Under the pieces are notes generated by a model. That model worked only from the letters and a program-made list of their open reading frames with translations, searched no databases and was not told the origin of the DNA. Of a stretch of 38,963 bases of DNA, positions 15,866 to 23,539 are shown one piece after another. This stretch comes from Pseudonocardia xinjiangensis (lineage in GTDB: Bacteria > Actinomycetota > Actinomycetes > Mycobacteriales > Pseudonocardiaceae), in the NCBI RefSeq assembly GCF_012911925.1, contig NZ_JAAXKY010000064.1, positions 1 to 38,963 on the forward strand, in the 5' to 3' direction. Position 1 is the stretch's first letter. The number at the start of each line of letters is the position of its first letter. The position numbers and the translations under genes were made by a program.

Positions 15866-15946
15866 GCGAGCGGCAGCGAGCGAGTCATGGGCACAGTGCG
15901 TCCGCGAAGCGGTCGCCCGAGCGTCAGCGAGGGCGGCGATGAGCGA
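15861..15946 (+). repeat. 77-bp inserted element flanked by 9-bp direct repeats
   Basis: GATGAGCGA occurs at 15861-15869 and again at 15938-15946, 77 bases apart. The first copy is at the permease 1 stop and the second at the permease 2 start. Removing one unit would restore a normal ATGA stop/start overlap between the two permease genes. The unit is made of GAGCGAGCGGCAGCGAGCGA-like repeats and a CGCCC-GGGCG stem (about 15913-15936). Similar GAGCGAGCG-rich strings are, as far as I recall, dispersed in some actinobacterial genomes; that needs a search. Confidence 0.55.
15862..15942 (+). CDS. Tiny ORF (26 codons) inside the 77-bp element
   Basis: Starts with ATGA overlapping the stop of permease 1, preceded by GGAGAGGG at good spacing, and ends with a TGA that overlaps the ATG of permease 2. 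The product MSERQRASHGHSASAKRSPE-RQRGRR is Arg/Ser-rich and probably has no function of its own. Its translation would keep ribosomes coupled across the insertion. Confidence 0.35.
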   Translation: MSERQRASHGHSASAKRSPERQRGRR

Positions 15947-16844
15947 CACGACAGCCGCGACCACGATCGGCGCCACGCTGACCGGCGCGCCGCCCGCGGC
16001 CAGGAGCAGCCGGTCGGGCGGCCGCATGGGCCGCGTGCGATGGTGGACGTACCTGCTGCTGGGCGTCGCCGCGTTCGGTTCGGTGTTCCCGCTGTACTGG
16101 ATGTTCATCGTCGCGTCGACCGACTCGGCCACCGCCACGCAGATGCCGCCGGAGATCCTGCCCGGCGAGAACTTCTTCCGGCTGGCCGGCCTCGTCTTCG
16201 ACACGGTCCCGTTCCTGCAGTCGATCATCAACAGCCTGGTCATCGCCACCACGATCGGCGTCGGGCAGGCGGTGCTCTGCGCGCTGGGCGGCTTCGCGTT
16301 CGCGAAGCTGCGCTTCCGCGGCAGGGACGCGCTGTTCCTCGTGGTCGTGCTCACGATGACGGTGCCGACGCAGCTCGCCGTCATCCCGAAGTACATGATC
16401 GTCTCCTGGTTGGGGTGGGTCGACACGCTGCAGGCGGTGGCCGTGCCGGGGTTGGCCAGCGCGTTCGGCATCTTCTGGATGCGCCAGCACATCGTGACGA
16501 CCCTCAACGACGAGCTGATCCAGGCCGCGCGCATCGACGGGGCGAGCACCTGGCAGATCTTCTGGCGCATCGCCTTCCCGATCGTCCGGCCTGCGGCGTT
16601 CGTGCTCGGCCTGTTCGGCTTCGTGGAGGCCTGGAACGACTTCCTCTGGCCGTTCATCGTGCTGAAGTCGCCGGAGCGGTTCACCGCCCAGATCGCCATC
16701 AAGGCGCTGCAGAACAGCTTCGACATCGACCTCGGCCTGGCCATGGCCGGCTCGTTCCTGGCCACGCTCCCGCTGCTGGTGCTGTTCGTGTTCGTCGGGC
16801 GCAAGATGGTCAACGGCATCCTGGACGGGGCCTTCAAGGGGTGA
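15939..16844 (+). CDS. Sugar ABC transporter permease 2 (MalG-type)
   Basis: 301 aa, six membrane segments after a 30-residue polar N-terminus. The EAA-type loop is at about residue 195 (QAARIDGASTWQIFWRIAFP), and the C-terminal VEAWNDFLWPFIV is the CUT1/MalG signature. It pairs with permease 1 and the lipoprotein to form the importer. The ATG overlaps the stop of the 26-codon ORF before it, and its own stop overlaps the GTG of the GH95 gene. Confidence 0.92.
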   Translation: MSDTTAATTIGATLTGAPPAARSSRSGGRMGRVRWWTYLLLGVAAFGSVFPLYWMFIVASTDSATATQMPPEILPGENFFRLAGLVFDTVPFLQSIINSLVIATTIGVGQAVLCALGGFAFAKLRFRGRDALFLVVVLTMTVPTQLAVIPKYMIVSWLGWVDTLQAVAVPGLASAFGIFWMRQHIVTTLNDELIQAARIDGASTWQIFWRIAFPIVRPAAFVLGLFGFVEAWNDFLWPFIVLKSPERFTAQIAIKALQNSFDIDLGLAMAGSFLATLPLLVLFVFVGRKMVNGILDGAFKG

Positions 16845-19138
16845 GCACGCGCCGCGAAGGGCCGCGCCACGGCATCCACGACACGGCCCCCGCGGTGCGG
16901 TGGGAGGACGGGTTCCTCTCCGGGAACGGGGAGTGCGGCCTGATTGCACTCGGCGACCCCGCCGCCGAGCGGCTGATCGTCAACCACCACCGATTCGTGC
17001 TGCCGAACGGATCGCGCGGGATGGCGCCGCCTGCGGTCGCCGACCGGCTCGACGAGGTGCGCGACCTCGTGCTCGCCGGCGACGCGAAGGCTGCGCAGCG
17101 AGCCTTCTCCGACGGCAGGCGGCTGGCCTGGACCCAACCGTTCCACCCCGGCTTCGTGGTCGAGCTGGACCGGTCGAACCCGGCTCCGGTGCGCGACTAC
17201 CGGAGGGAGACCGACTTCCGAACGGGCGAGGTGAGCGCAGCCTGGACCGACATCGCCGGCGCGTGGCGGAGCCGGGCCTTCGTCTCCCGCGCGGACCGGG
17301 TGCTGGTGTACGAGCTCGCCGGGCCCGCGCTCGATCTGGCGGTGCGGCTCTCGGGGGATCTACCGGGGCGGCCCGCCGGTGTCGGGTACTCCTGCGTGGT
17401 CGAGGTCGGAGACGCACGAGAGGTCCTGATCACGCTCCGGGGCACCTACCCGGCCGGTCCCGGGGCGTACGGGTTCACCGGTGTCACCCGGCTCGTCACG
17501 GTCGATGGGCCGGTCGGCCAGGAGGGCGACCGCGCTGTCGTGCGCGGAGCGTCCCGGCTCCTGCTGGTGACGGTGCTAGACCGGGCGGACGGGCCACCGG
17601 ACGAGCGGCTCCTGCGGGAACGGTTGCACGTGCTCCCGGCCGAGTACGAGCAGCTGCTGAGCCGGCACACCGCTCTGCACACCGCGATGTACGACCGCGT
17701 GGAGCTGGACCTCGGCGTCTCGCCGACGGAGCGAGCGCAGCCGGTGGGGGAGCTGCTCGCGGCGCAGGTCCGGGATCCGGGTGTGAGCCCGGCACTGCTC
17801 GAGGTCATGTTCCATGCCGGGCGCTACACGCTGATCAGCTCCAGCGGCGTGCTGCCGCCGCGGCTGACCGGCCTGTGGCTGGGGGAGTGGGGCGCGGCCT
17901 GGTCGGGGGACTTCACGACCGACGCCAACCTGAACCTGCAGCTGGCCGCGGCCAGCACGACGGCGCTGCCCGAGGTGGTGGCGAGCCTGCGCGCGCTGAT
18001 CGCCGACCAGATCGCCGACTGGCGGGAGAACGCGCGCGCGGTGTTCGGAGCGCGCGGCGTGCTCGCCCCGAGCCGCACCGACGGCGAGCACGGGCGGCTG
18101 TTCCACCTCGACGCGCAGTGGCCGTGGGCGATGTGGGTCGCAGGCGCCGACTGGCTGCTGTTCCCCTTGCTGGAGCACTGGCAGGTCACCGGCGACGACG
18201 AGTTCCTGGCCGGGCCGCTGGCGCCGTGGCTGGTCGAAGCGGCCCTGTTCTTCGAGGACTTCCTGGCCCGCGAGGACGAGCACGGCTCGCTGGTGCTCGT
18301 CCCGTCGTACTCGCCGGAGGTGGGCCCGGCCGGCCGCGCCGGGGCGGCCGCGGTGAACGCCACGATGGACATCGCGGCTGCCCGGCACGCGCTGTCCGCT
18401 GCCGTCGAGGCGTGCGCCCGGCTCGGCATCGAGGAGGCGGCCGCAGCACGCTGGCAGACCCTCCTGAAGCGGCTGCCGGAGTACGTGGTGGACGAGCACG
18501 GCGCGCTCGCCGAGTGGGCCTGGCCGGGGCTGACGACCCCGGACGACCACCGGCACGTCAGCCACCTGTACCCGGTCTGGCCGCTGCACGAGATCACCGC
18601 GGACGCCACGCCCGAGCTGGCGGCGGCAGCGCACCGCGCGCTCGTGCGCCGCGGCGACGAGAACCTCTCGGCACACGGGAGCCTGCACCGGGCCCTGTGC
18701 GCGGCCCGGCTGAAGGCCCCCGACCTCGTCGAGGCGAACCTGGCCAAGATCCTCGGCAACGACATGGTGTTCCGGTCCTTGATGACCTCGCACAACCCCG
18801 GGTTGCAGACCTACAACGCCGACGCCGCGCACGCGATCCCGGCAGTGCTCGTCGAGGCGCTGGTCGACTCCCGCCCGGGGGTGGTGGAGCTGTTCCCCGC
18901 GCTGCCTCCGCGATGGGCGCGGGGGCGGATCAGGGGGGTCCGCTGCCGGAACCGCGTCACCGTCGACGAGCTGGCGTGGGACCTGGACCGATCGACGGGA
19001 TGCGTCGTTCTGAGCTCCGACGTGGACGTGACGGTGTCGCTGCGGTGCTCGCGGGCTCGCGGGCCGATCAGCCGTGGCGAGCCGGTACCGGTGGCGGCGG
19101 GGGAGCCGGTTCGCCTGGAGCTCGACCTCGACGGCTGA
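16841..19138 (+). CDS. GH95-family glycosidase (alpha-L-fucosidase / alpha-L-galactosidase type)
   Basis: 765 aa from GTG 16841, which overlaps the permease 2 stop by 4 bases. There is no signal peptide, so it acts on imported oligosaccharides. An N-terminal beta-sandwich at about residues 5-260 (AVRWEDGFLSGNGECGLIAL, INHHRF-like VNHHRFVLPNGS) leads to an (alpha/alpha)6 barrel. Motifs matching GH95 are FTTDANLNLQLAA at about 357-370, DHRHVSHLYPVWPLHEI at about 568-584, and ELFPALPPRWARGRIRGVR near 685. GH95 members release terminal alpha-1,2-fucose or alpha-L-galactose, for example from xyloglucan or arabinogalactan side chains. Next to GH51 the substrate is probably a plant cell-wall glycan decorated with Ara and Fuc/Gal. 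Which sugar it prefers cannot be read here. Confidence 0.85.
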   Translation: MSTRREGPRHGIHDTAPAVRWEDGFLSGNGECGLIALGDPAAERLIVNHHRFVLPNGSRGMAPPAVADRLDEVRDLVLAGDAKAAQRAFSDGRRLAWTQPFHPGFVVELDRSNPAPVRDYRRETDFRTGEVSAAWTDIAGAWRSRAFVSRADRVLVYELAGPALDLAVRLSGDLPGRPAGVGYSCVVEVGDAREVLITLRGTYPAGPGAYGFTGVTRLVTVDGPVGQEGDRAVVRGASRLLLVTVLDRADGPPDERLLRERLHVLPAEYEQLLSRHTALHTAMYDRVELDLGVSPTERAQPVGELLAAQVRDPGVSPALLEVMFHAGRYTLISSSGVLPPRLTGLWLGEWGAAWSGDFTTDANLNLQLAAASTTALPEVVASLRALIADQIADWRENARAVFGARGVLAPSRTDGEHGRLFHLDAQWPWAMWVAGADWLLFPLLEHWQVTGDDEFLAGPLAPWLVEAALFFEDFLAREDEHGSLVLVPSYSPEVGPAGRAGAAAVNATMDIAAARHALSAAVEACARLGIEEAAAARWQTLLKRLPEYVVDEHGALAEWAWPGLTTPDDHRHVSHLYPVWPLHEITADATPELAAAAHRALVRRGDENLSAHGSLHRALCAARLKAPDLVEANLAKILGNDMVFRSLMTSHNPGLQTYNADAAHAIPAVLVEALVDSRPGVVELFPALPPRWARGRIRGVRCRNRVTVDELAWDLDRSTGCVVLSSDVDVTVSLRCSRARGPISRGEPVPVAAGEPVRLELDLDG

Positions 19139-19158
19139 GGCTGCGGCCGCCAGTTCTG

Positions 19159-19854
19159 CTACAGACCCCGAGCGGCGGTGTCGACCGCCTCGAGGAGCAG
19201 ATCCGTGACGACGGACGGGGCGGTCACGAGGGGCATGTGATCGCCGCCGTGCTTGCGCACCGTCGCACCCATCCGCTCGGCCATGAAGCGCTGTGTCTCG
19301 GCCGGGATCATGCGGTCGTCCTCGGCGAGCAGGTACCAGCTCGGGCGGTCCTTCCAGAGCGGGCGTCCGACCGCGGCGGTGATGCACTCGGGCGAGATCG
19401 GCCGCTGGACGGCCTCCAGCAGGGCCCGGTCCTCTGCGGACGCGTTCTGGGCGAAGGCCGCGGGAAAGGCCTCAGCGGGCAGCCAGAGCAGGCCGTGTGC
19501 GTCGGGTTCCAGAGTGGGCGCGTCCGGGTGGGGGGTCGTCCGGTAGAACACGTCGGCAACGGTCTCCCCTTCGTCCGGCGCGAGCGCCGCGATGTAGACC
19601 AACGCCGTCACGTTGGCCGCACGGGTGGATCCGATCACTCCGCCGGCGTAGGCGTGCGCGGCCAGCACGACGGGTCCGCCGACGCGCTCCAAGGTGCGAT
19701 CCAGCGCCGCAACGTCGTCCTGGAGTGTGGTCAGCGGCAGTGACGCGGCAGCGGCTCGCACCCCGGCGGCCCACAGACCCGTGATCACCCTGCTCCAGCT
19801 CGAGCCGTCCGCCCATGCCCCGTGTGCCAGGACAACGGTCACGTCAGAAGACAT
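19159..19854 (-). CDS. Alpha/beta-hydrolase-fold protein lacking the nucleophile serine
   Basis: 231 aa from an ATG preceded by AGAAAGGAGTGGAG. The fold is clear: VTVVLAHGAWADGSSW (5-20) provides the oxyanion-hole HGAW, and the acid and base positions remain as AEDDRMIP and HGGDHMPL near the C-terminus. The nucleophile elbow, normally GHSYGG in this subfamily, reads AHAYAGG (66-72), so Ser is Ala68 and a Gly is also changed. The codon is GCC, two substitutions from the usual TCC/AGC set depending on the ancestor. Such a protein should not hydrolyse esters by the standard mechanism. It may be non-catalytic or decaying. It is convergent with the GH95 gene and stands alone. Confidence 0.85.
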   Translation of the reverse strand: MSSDVTVVLAHGAWADGSSWSRVITGLWAAGVRAAAASLPLTTLQDDVAALDRTLERVGGPVVLAAHAYAGGVIGSTRAANVTALVYIAALAPDEGETVADVFYRTTPHPDAPTLEPDAHGLLWLPAEAFPAAFAQNASAEDRALLEAVQRPISPECITAAVGRPLWKDRPSWYLLAEDDRMIPAETQRFMAERMGATVRKHGGDHMPLVTAPSVVTDLLLEAVDTAARGL

Positions 19855-20285
19855 CTCCACTCCTTTCTGCGGCCGGAACCGTCCTGGCCTCCAGCGTGAT
19901 TCACCTGGTGTCCGCAATGGCCAATTCCGGCAATACTTGCACCCTACGCCAATCTTTCATGATGAAGACGCCTGCCGAAGTGCCCGGGCATGAGCATCTT
20001 CGATCGAATTCCGCGGGATTCCGAATGGCTCGAGTTGCCGGCGGCGCCAGGAGAGGCACGCCGCTTCGGGTTCCTCCCGCCGTCCAGGTCTGCACCGACC
20101 AGAGGCACGGACCCGGGGTGTTCGGCTAGGGCGTTCCCGGATGCGACCGGGCCGGCCCGCCGCAACGCTGGGCAGCACGCAAGGTGCGCCTCGCGGTCCG
20201 CCGTGCCACGGCCACAGCAGCCAGGCGTGCGGACGCGTCCGACCAGAGGCCACCCGTCCGCGACATGCAGAAAACAGGAGTCACC
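19855..20285. other. Divergent promoter region without a gene
   Basis: 430 bases between the divergent hydrolase and flavin reductase genes. A frame starting at 19990 looks protein-like for 30 residues (MSIFDRIPRDSEWLELP) and then becomes compositionally random, so I do not call it. No repeat or RNA gene seen. Confidence 0.5.
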
Positions 20286-21740
20286 ATGCCCGATCGTTCC
20301 CGTGCAGTATCGGCGTCCGACAGCTACGACGTGGTCGTCCTCGGGGCCGGCCCGGTCGGTCAGACCGTCGCCGGGCGTTCTCGTGCCCACGGCCTGAGTG
20401 TCGCCCTTGTCGAGCGGGAGCTGGTGGGCGGCGAGTGCTCCTACTGGGGGTGCATTCCCAGCAAGGCGATGCTGCGGCCGGTCATCGCGGTCTCGGATGC
20501 CCGCCGGGTCGACGGGGCGCGGGAGGCGGTCACCGGGCCGGTCGACGCGGGTGCGGTGTTCCGCCGTCGCGACCGGTATGTGACCGGGTGGGACGACAGC
20601 GGGCAGGCCGACGGGCTCGCCGGCATGGGGATCGACGTGATCCGCGGCCATGGGCGGATCGAGGGCGCGCGGCGCGTCGTCGTCGCCACTGCCGACGACG
20701 AGCAGCGGGTGCTCACCGCGCGGCATGCGGTTGTCGTGTGCACCGGCAGCACGGCCGCGTTGCCGGACCTGCCCGGTATCGCCGAGGCGCATGCCTGGAC
20801 GAACCGCGCCGCCACCGACAGCAGTGACGTCCCGCGCCGGCTCGCGATCGTCGGGGACGGCGGGGTGGCGGTCGAGATGGCCACCGCGTGGCAGGGGCTG
20901 GGCTCGTCGGTCACCCTGCTCTCGCGCCTGCACGCGCTCCTGCCGCGGATGGAGGCGTTCGTCGGCGAGATGGTGGCCGACGGACTCAAGGAGGCCGGAG
21001 TCGACGTGCGTAGCGGCGTGTCGGTCGTCGAGTTGCATCGGCCCGGCGGGACGGGCCCGGTCACCCTCGTTCTGGACGACCGCAGCGAGGTCACTGCCGA
21101 TGAGGTGTTGTTCGCCGTCGGGCGGGAACCGCTCACCGGGGACATCGGCCTGGACACCGTCGGGCTCGCTCCCGGGTCGTGGCTCGACGTCGACGACAGC
21201 TGCCAGGTCCGCGGCGTCGACGACGGCTGGCTCTACGCCGCGGGCGATGTCAACCACCGGGCGCTGCTGACCCATCAGGGCAAGTACCAGGCTCGCATGA
21301 TCGGCAACCTGATCGGAGCGCGCGCTGCGGGGCAACCGGTGGACACCTCGCCGTGGGGCGCGCATGTCGCCACCGCCGACATCGATGCCGTGCCGCAGGT
21401 GTTCTTCTGCGACCCGGAGGCAGCGAGCGTCGGCTTGACCACCGACCAGGCGCAACGCGCCGGGCACCGGGTCCGGGCCGTCGACGTCGACCTCGAGCGG
21501 GTGCCGGGCGCCCTCCTGTATGCCGACGGTTACCGCGGCCGGGCCCGCATCGTCGTCGACCTCGACCACGAGTACCTGCTGGGCGCCACGTTCGTCGGGC
21601 CGGGCATGGCCGAGCTTCTGCATTCGGCGACCGTCGCCGTGGCGGGTCGGGTACCGATCGACCGGCTCTGGCACGTCGTGCCCTGTTTCCCGACCATCAG
21701 CGAAGTCTGGCTGCGCCTGCTCGAGGCCTACCGGGGCTAG
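20286..21740 (+). CDS. FAD/NAD(P)-dependent disulfide oxidoreductase (mercuric/dihydrolipoyl reductase-like)
   Basis: 484 aa, ATG with AGGAG just upstream. FAD-binding VVVLGAGPVGQTVAG is at 16-30, the redox-active pair C51-x4-C56 is in GGECSYWGCIPSK, the NAD(P)-binding motif is LAIVGDGGVAVEMA near 200, and the second FAD contact is LYAAGDVN near 318. The C-terminal dimerisation domain carries the proton-relay His463 and Glu473 in WHVVPCFPTISEVW. This places it in the class I pyridine nucleotide-disulfide reductase family. There is no HMA domain and no C-terminal Cys pair, so mercury reduction is unlikely. The true acceptor is unknown. It is 174 bases ahead of the hydrolase-SDR-DUF427 operon and may be transcribed with it. 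Confidence 0.9.
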   Translation: MPDRSRAVSASDSYDVVVLGAGPVGQTVAGRSRAHGLSVALVERELVGGECSYWGCIPSKAMLRPVIAVSDARRVDGAREAVTGPVDAGAVFRRRDRYVTGWDDSGQADGLAGMGIDVIRGHGRIEGARRVVVATADDEQRVLTARHAVVVCTGSTAALPDLPGIAEAHAWTNRAATDSSDVPRRLAIVGDGGVAVEMATAWQGLGSSVTLLSRLHALLPRMEAFVGEMVADGLKEAGVDVRSGVSVVELHRPGGTGPVTLVLDDRSEVTADEVLFAVGREPLTGDIGLDTVGLAPGSWLDVDDSCQVRGVDDGWLYAAGDVNHRALLTHQGKYQARMIGNLIGARAAGQPVDTSPWGAHVATADIDAVPQVFFCDPEAASVGLTTDQAQRAGHRVRAVDVDLERVPGALLYADGYRGRARIVVDLDHEYLLGATFVGPGMAELLHSATVAVAGRVPIDRLWHVVPCFPTISEVWLRLLEAYRG

Positions 21741-21914
21741 CCCGCCCCCGGCGCTCATGACGAATATGCGGGACTGTCATCGAAAATCGTCAGCCCGCGA
21801 GGCTGCACCGGGTGGTACTGCTGATTGCATAGGCGCAACGGCCCAGAACGTAAAGCAGATGTAATTCACGGACCGTCTGCCTGCGCCGGCGCCATCATGA
21901 TGGGTAGTGAGTTT

Positions 21915-22802
21915 ATGACCGATGTACATCACCGCACCGCGACCGTGAACGGCCTCGAGATCTTCTATCGAGAGGCCGGCCCGGCAGAGGCGCCGGTAGT
22001 GCTGCTCCTGCACGGTTTCCCCACCAGTTCGCGGATGTTCCGCCGGCTGATGGCCGCGCTCGCCGATCGCTACCACGTCATCGCCCCCGACCATCTCGGC
22101 TTCGGCCATTCGGCGATGCCCACGGTCGACGAGTTCACCTACACCTTCGACGCCCTGACCGTCCTGACGGAGGGCCTGCTCGACCACCTCGGCGTCGATC
22201 GCTACGCGATGTACGTGCAGGACTACGGCGCTCCGATCGGCTGGCGTCTCGCACTGCGCCGGCCCGCCACCGTCGCGGCGATCATCAGCCAGAGCGGCAA
22301 CGCCTACGACGAGGGGTTCGTCCCCGAGTTCTGGTCGGCCGTGTGGGCCTATGCCGAGGCCGCCGGCCCGCAGACCGAGCCGGCAGTTCGTGGGGCGTTG
22401 GAGGTCGAGGCCATCCGCTGGCAGTACCTCACGGGAGTGCCCGACCCGGACCTCGTCGATCCCGACACGTGGGTTCTCGACCACGCCCAGGTCAGCCGCC
22501 CCGGCAACGCCGAGATCCAGCTGGCGCTGTTCCGCGACTACACCACCAACCCGCCGCTCTACCCCGCGGTGCAGGACTACTTCCGCAGGAGCCAGGTGCC
22601 GCTGCTGGCCATCTGGGGAGCCGGGGACGAGATCTTCGGACCCGCAGGTGCCACGGCCTTCGCCCGCGATCTCCCCGACGCCGAGATCCACCTCCTCGAC
22701 GGCGGGCACTTCCTGCTCGAGAGCGCCCTGGACACGGCGAGCGGATACATCCGCGGCTTCCTCGGCCGCACCCTCGCCACCTCGAAAGGGACATCGTCAT
22801 GA
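21915..22802 (+). CDS. Alpha/beta hydrolase, epoxide hydrolase/haloalkane dehalogenase-like
   Basis: 295 aa from ATG 21915 (ATGs at 21897 and 21900 would add a few residues). Oxyanion motif LLHGFPTSSRMF at 31-42, nucleophile Asp103 in VQDYGAPIGW instead of Ser, acid Asp near 238 in GAGDEIF and His near 265 in DGGHFLLE. An Asp nucleophile with HGxP is the hallmark of epoxide hydrolases and haloalkane dehalogenases, which form an alkyl-enzyme ester and hydrolyse it. The cap domain lies at about 130-215. The downstream SDR overlaps by 4 bases (ATGA), so this gene, the SDR and the DUF427 gene form one coupled unit. Confidence 0.88.
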   Translation: MTDVHHRTATVNGLEIFYREAGPAEAPVVLLLHGFPTSSRMFRRLMAALADRYHVIAPDHLGFGHSAMPTVDEFTYTFDALTVLTEGLLDHLGVDRYAMYVQDYGAPIGWRLALRRPATVAAIISQSGNAYDEGFVPEFWSAVWAYAEAAGPQTEPAVRGALEVEAIRWQYLTGVPDPDLVDPDTWVLDHAQVSRPGNAEIQLALFRDYTTNPPLYPAVQDYFRRSQVPLLAIWGAGDEIFGPAGATAFARDLPDAEIHLLDGGHFLLESALDTASGYIRGFLGRTLATSKGTSS

Positions 22803-23518
22803 CCGGACCTCTCCAGGACCGCACCGTCCTCGTGATCGGGCGGGGCAGTGGCATCGCGCATGCGGTGGCCACAGCCGCCCGCGACGCCGGCGCCCACGTC
22901 GTCGCGGCCGGGCGCAGCACCGACGCCCTCGCGGCCGCCTACGCCGGCGAGCACCGGATCACCACCGACTACGTCGACGTCACCGATGACGCGTCGATCA
23001 GCGCGCTCGGCGACCGGCTCGGAAGCCTCGACCACGTCGTCTCCACCGCCTCGTCCCGTGCGCGGGGGCGCCTGGCCGACCTCGACCGCGACGCCATCAG
23101 GAAGTCGTTCGACACGAAGGTCATCGGGCCGCTCATGCTGGCCAAACACCTGGCGCCCCGGCTGAACGACGGCGGGTCCTTCGTGCTGTTCTCCGGCGTC
23201 GCGGCGTTCAAGATCGCGGTCGGCACGCTCGGGGTCGCGATCACCAACGGCGCCGCCGACACGCTGACCCGCTCGCTCTCGCTGGAGCTGGCGCCCATCA
23301 GGGTCAACGCCATCTCCCCGGGAGTGATCGACACCGGCGCCTGGGACGCACTGGGCGAACACGCCAAGGCCGAGATGTTCCAGGACATGACCGCCCGCAA
23401 CCCCGCCCGGCGCATCGGCCGGGTCGAGGACGTCGCGCAGGCCGTGCTCTTCGCACTGACCAACACCTTCCTCACCGGTGTGACCCTCGCTGTCGACGGT
23501 GGAGAACCGCTGACCTGA
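22799..23518 (+). CDS. SDR-family protein without the YxxxK motif, copy A
   Basis: 239 aa Rossmann-fold protein of classical SDR length. The nucleotide loop is VIGRGSGIAHA (12-22), Asp at 61-63 (VDVTDD) follows strand 3, and the C-terminal part is standard (ELAPIRVNAISPGVIDTGAW, LAVDGGEPLT). At the place of the catalytic Tyr-x-x-x-Lys it reads VAITN (146-150), so both residues are missing, and the usual NNAG reads VSTAS. It therefore binds a nucleotide but may not do ordinary dehydrogenase chemistry. It overlaps the hydrolase upstream and is 21 bases before a DUF427 gene. A homologue of the same length (about 79% identical by eye) lies at 30942-31661, again followed by DUF427. Confidence 0.88.
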   Translation: MTGPLQDRTVLVIGRGSGIAHAVATAARDAGAHVVAAGRSTDALAAAYAGEHRITTDYVDVTDDASISALGDRLGSLDHVVSTASSRARGRLADLDRDAIRKSFDTKVIGPLMLAKHLAPRLNDGGSFVLFSGVAAFKIAVGTLGVAITNGAADTLTRSLSLELAPIRVNAISPGVIDTGAWDALGEHAKAEMFQDMTARNPARRIGRVEDVAQAVLFALTNTFLTGVTLAVDGGEPLT

Positions 23519-23539
23519 CCAGTACCGAAAGGACCGACC

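Noticed and set aside
15861..15946. GAGCGAGCG-type repeats as a CRISPR-like array
   Set aside because: Repeats are too short and irregular, without unique spacers; better explained as one inserted element.
14789..17146. 785-codon minus-strand frame opposite the ABC permeases
   Set aside because: The permease motifs on the plus strand are unambiguous; the antisense product has no domain.
16900..19743. 947-codon plus-strand frame overlapping the GH95 gene
   Set aside because: Shifted frame of GH95 with low-complexity Arg/Gly/Ala content.
19990..20397. ORF starting MSIFDRIPRDSEWLELP
   Set aside because: Protein-like for 30 residues only, then random composition and overlap with the flavin reductase start. 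No ribosome binding site.
20286..21740. Mercuric reductase as a specific call
   Set aside because: No HMA domain, no C-terminal Cys pair, and no mer genes nearby.
19944..21758. 604-codon minus-strand frame opposite the flavin reductase
   Set aside because: The plus-strand gene has clear FAD, disulfide and NAD motifs; the antisense product has none.
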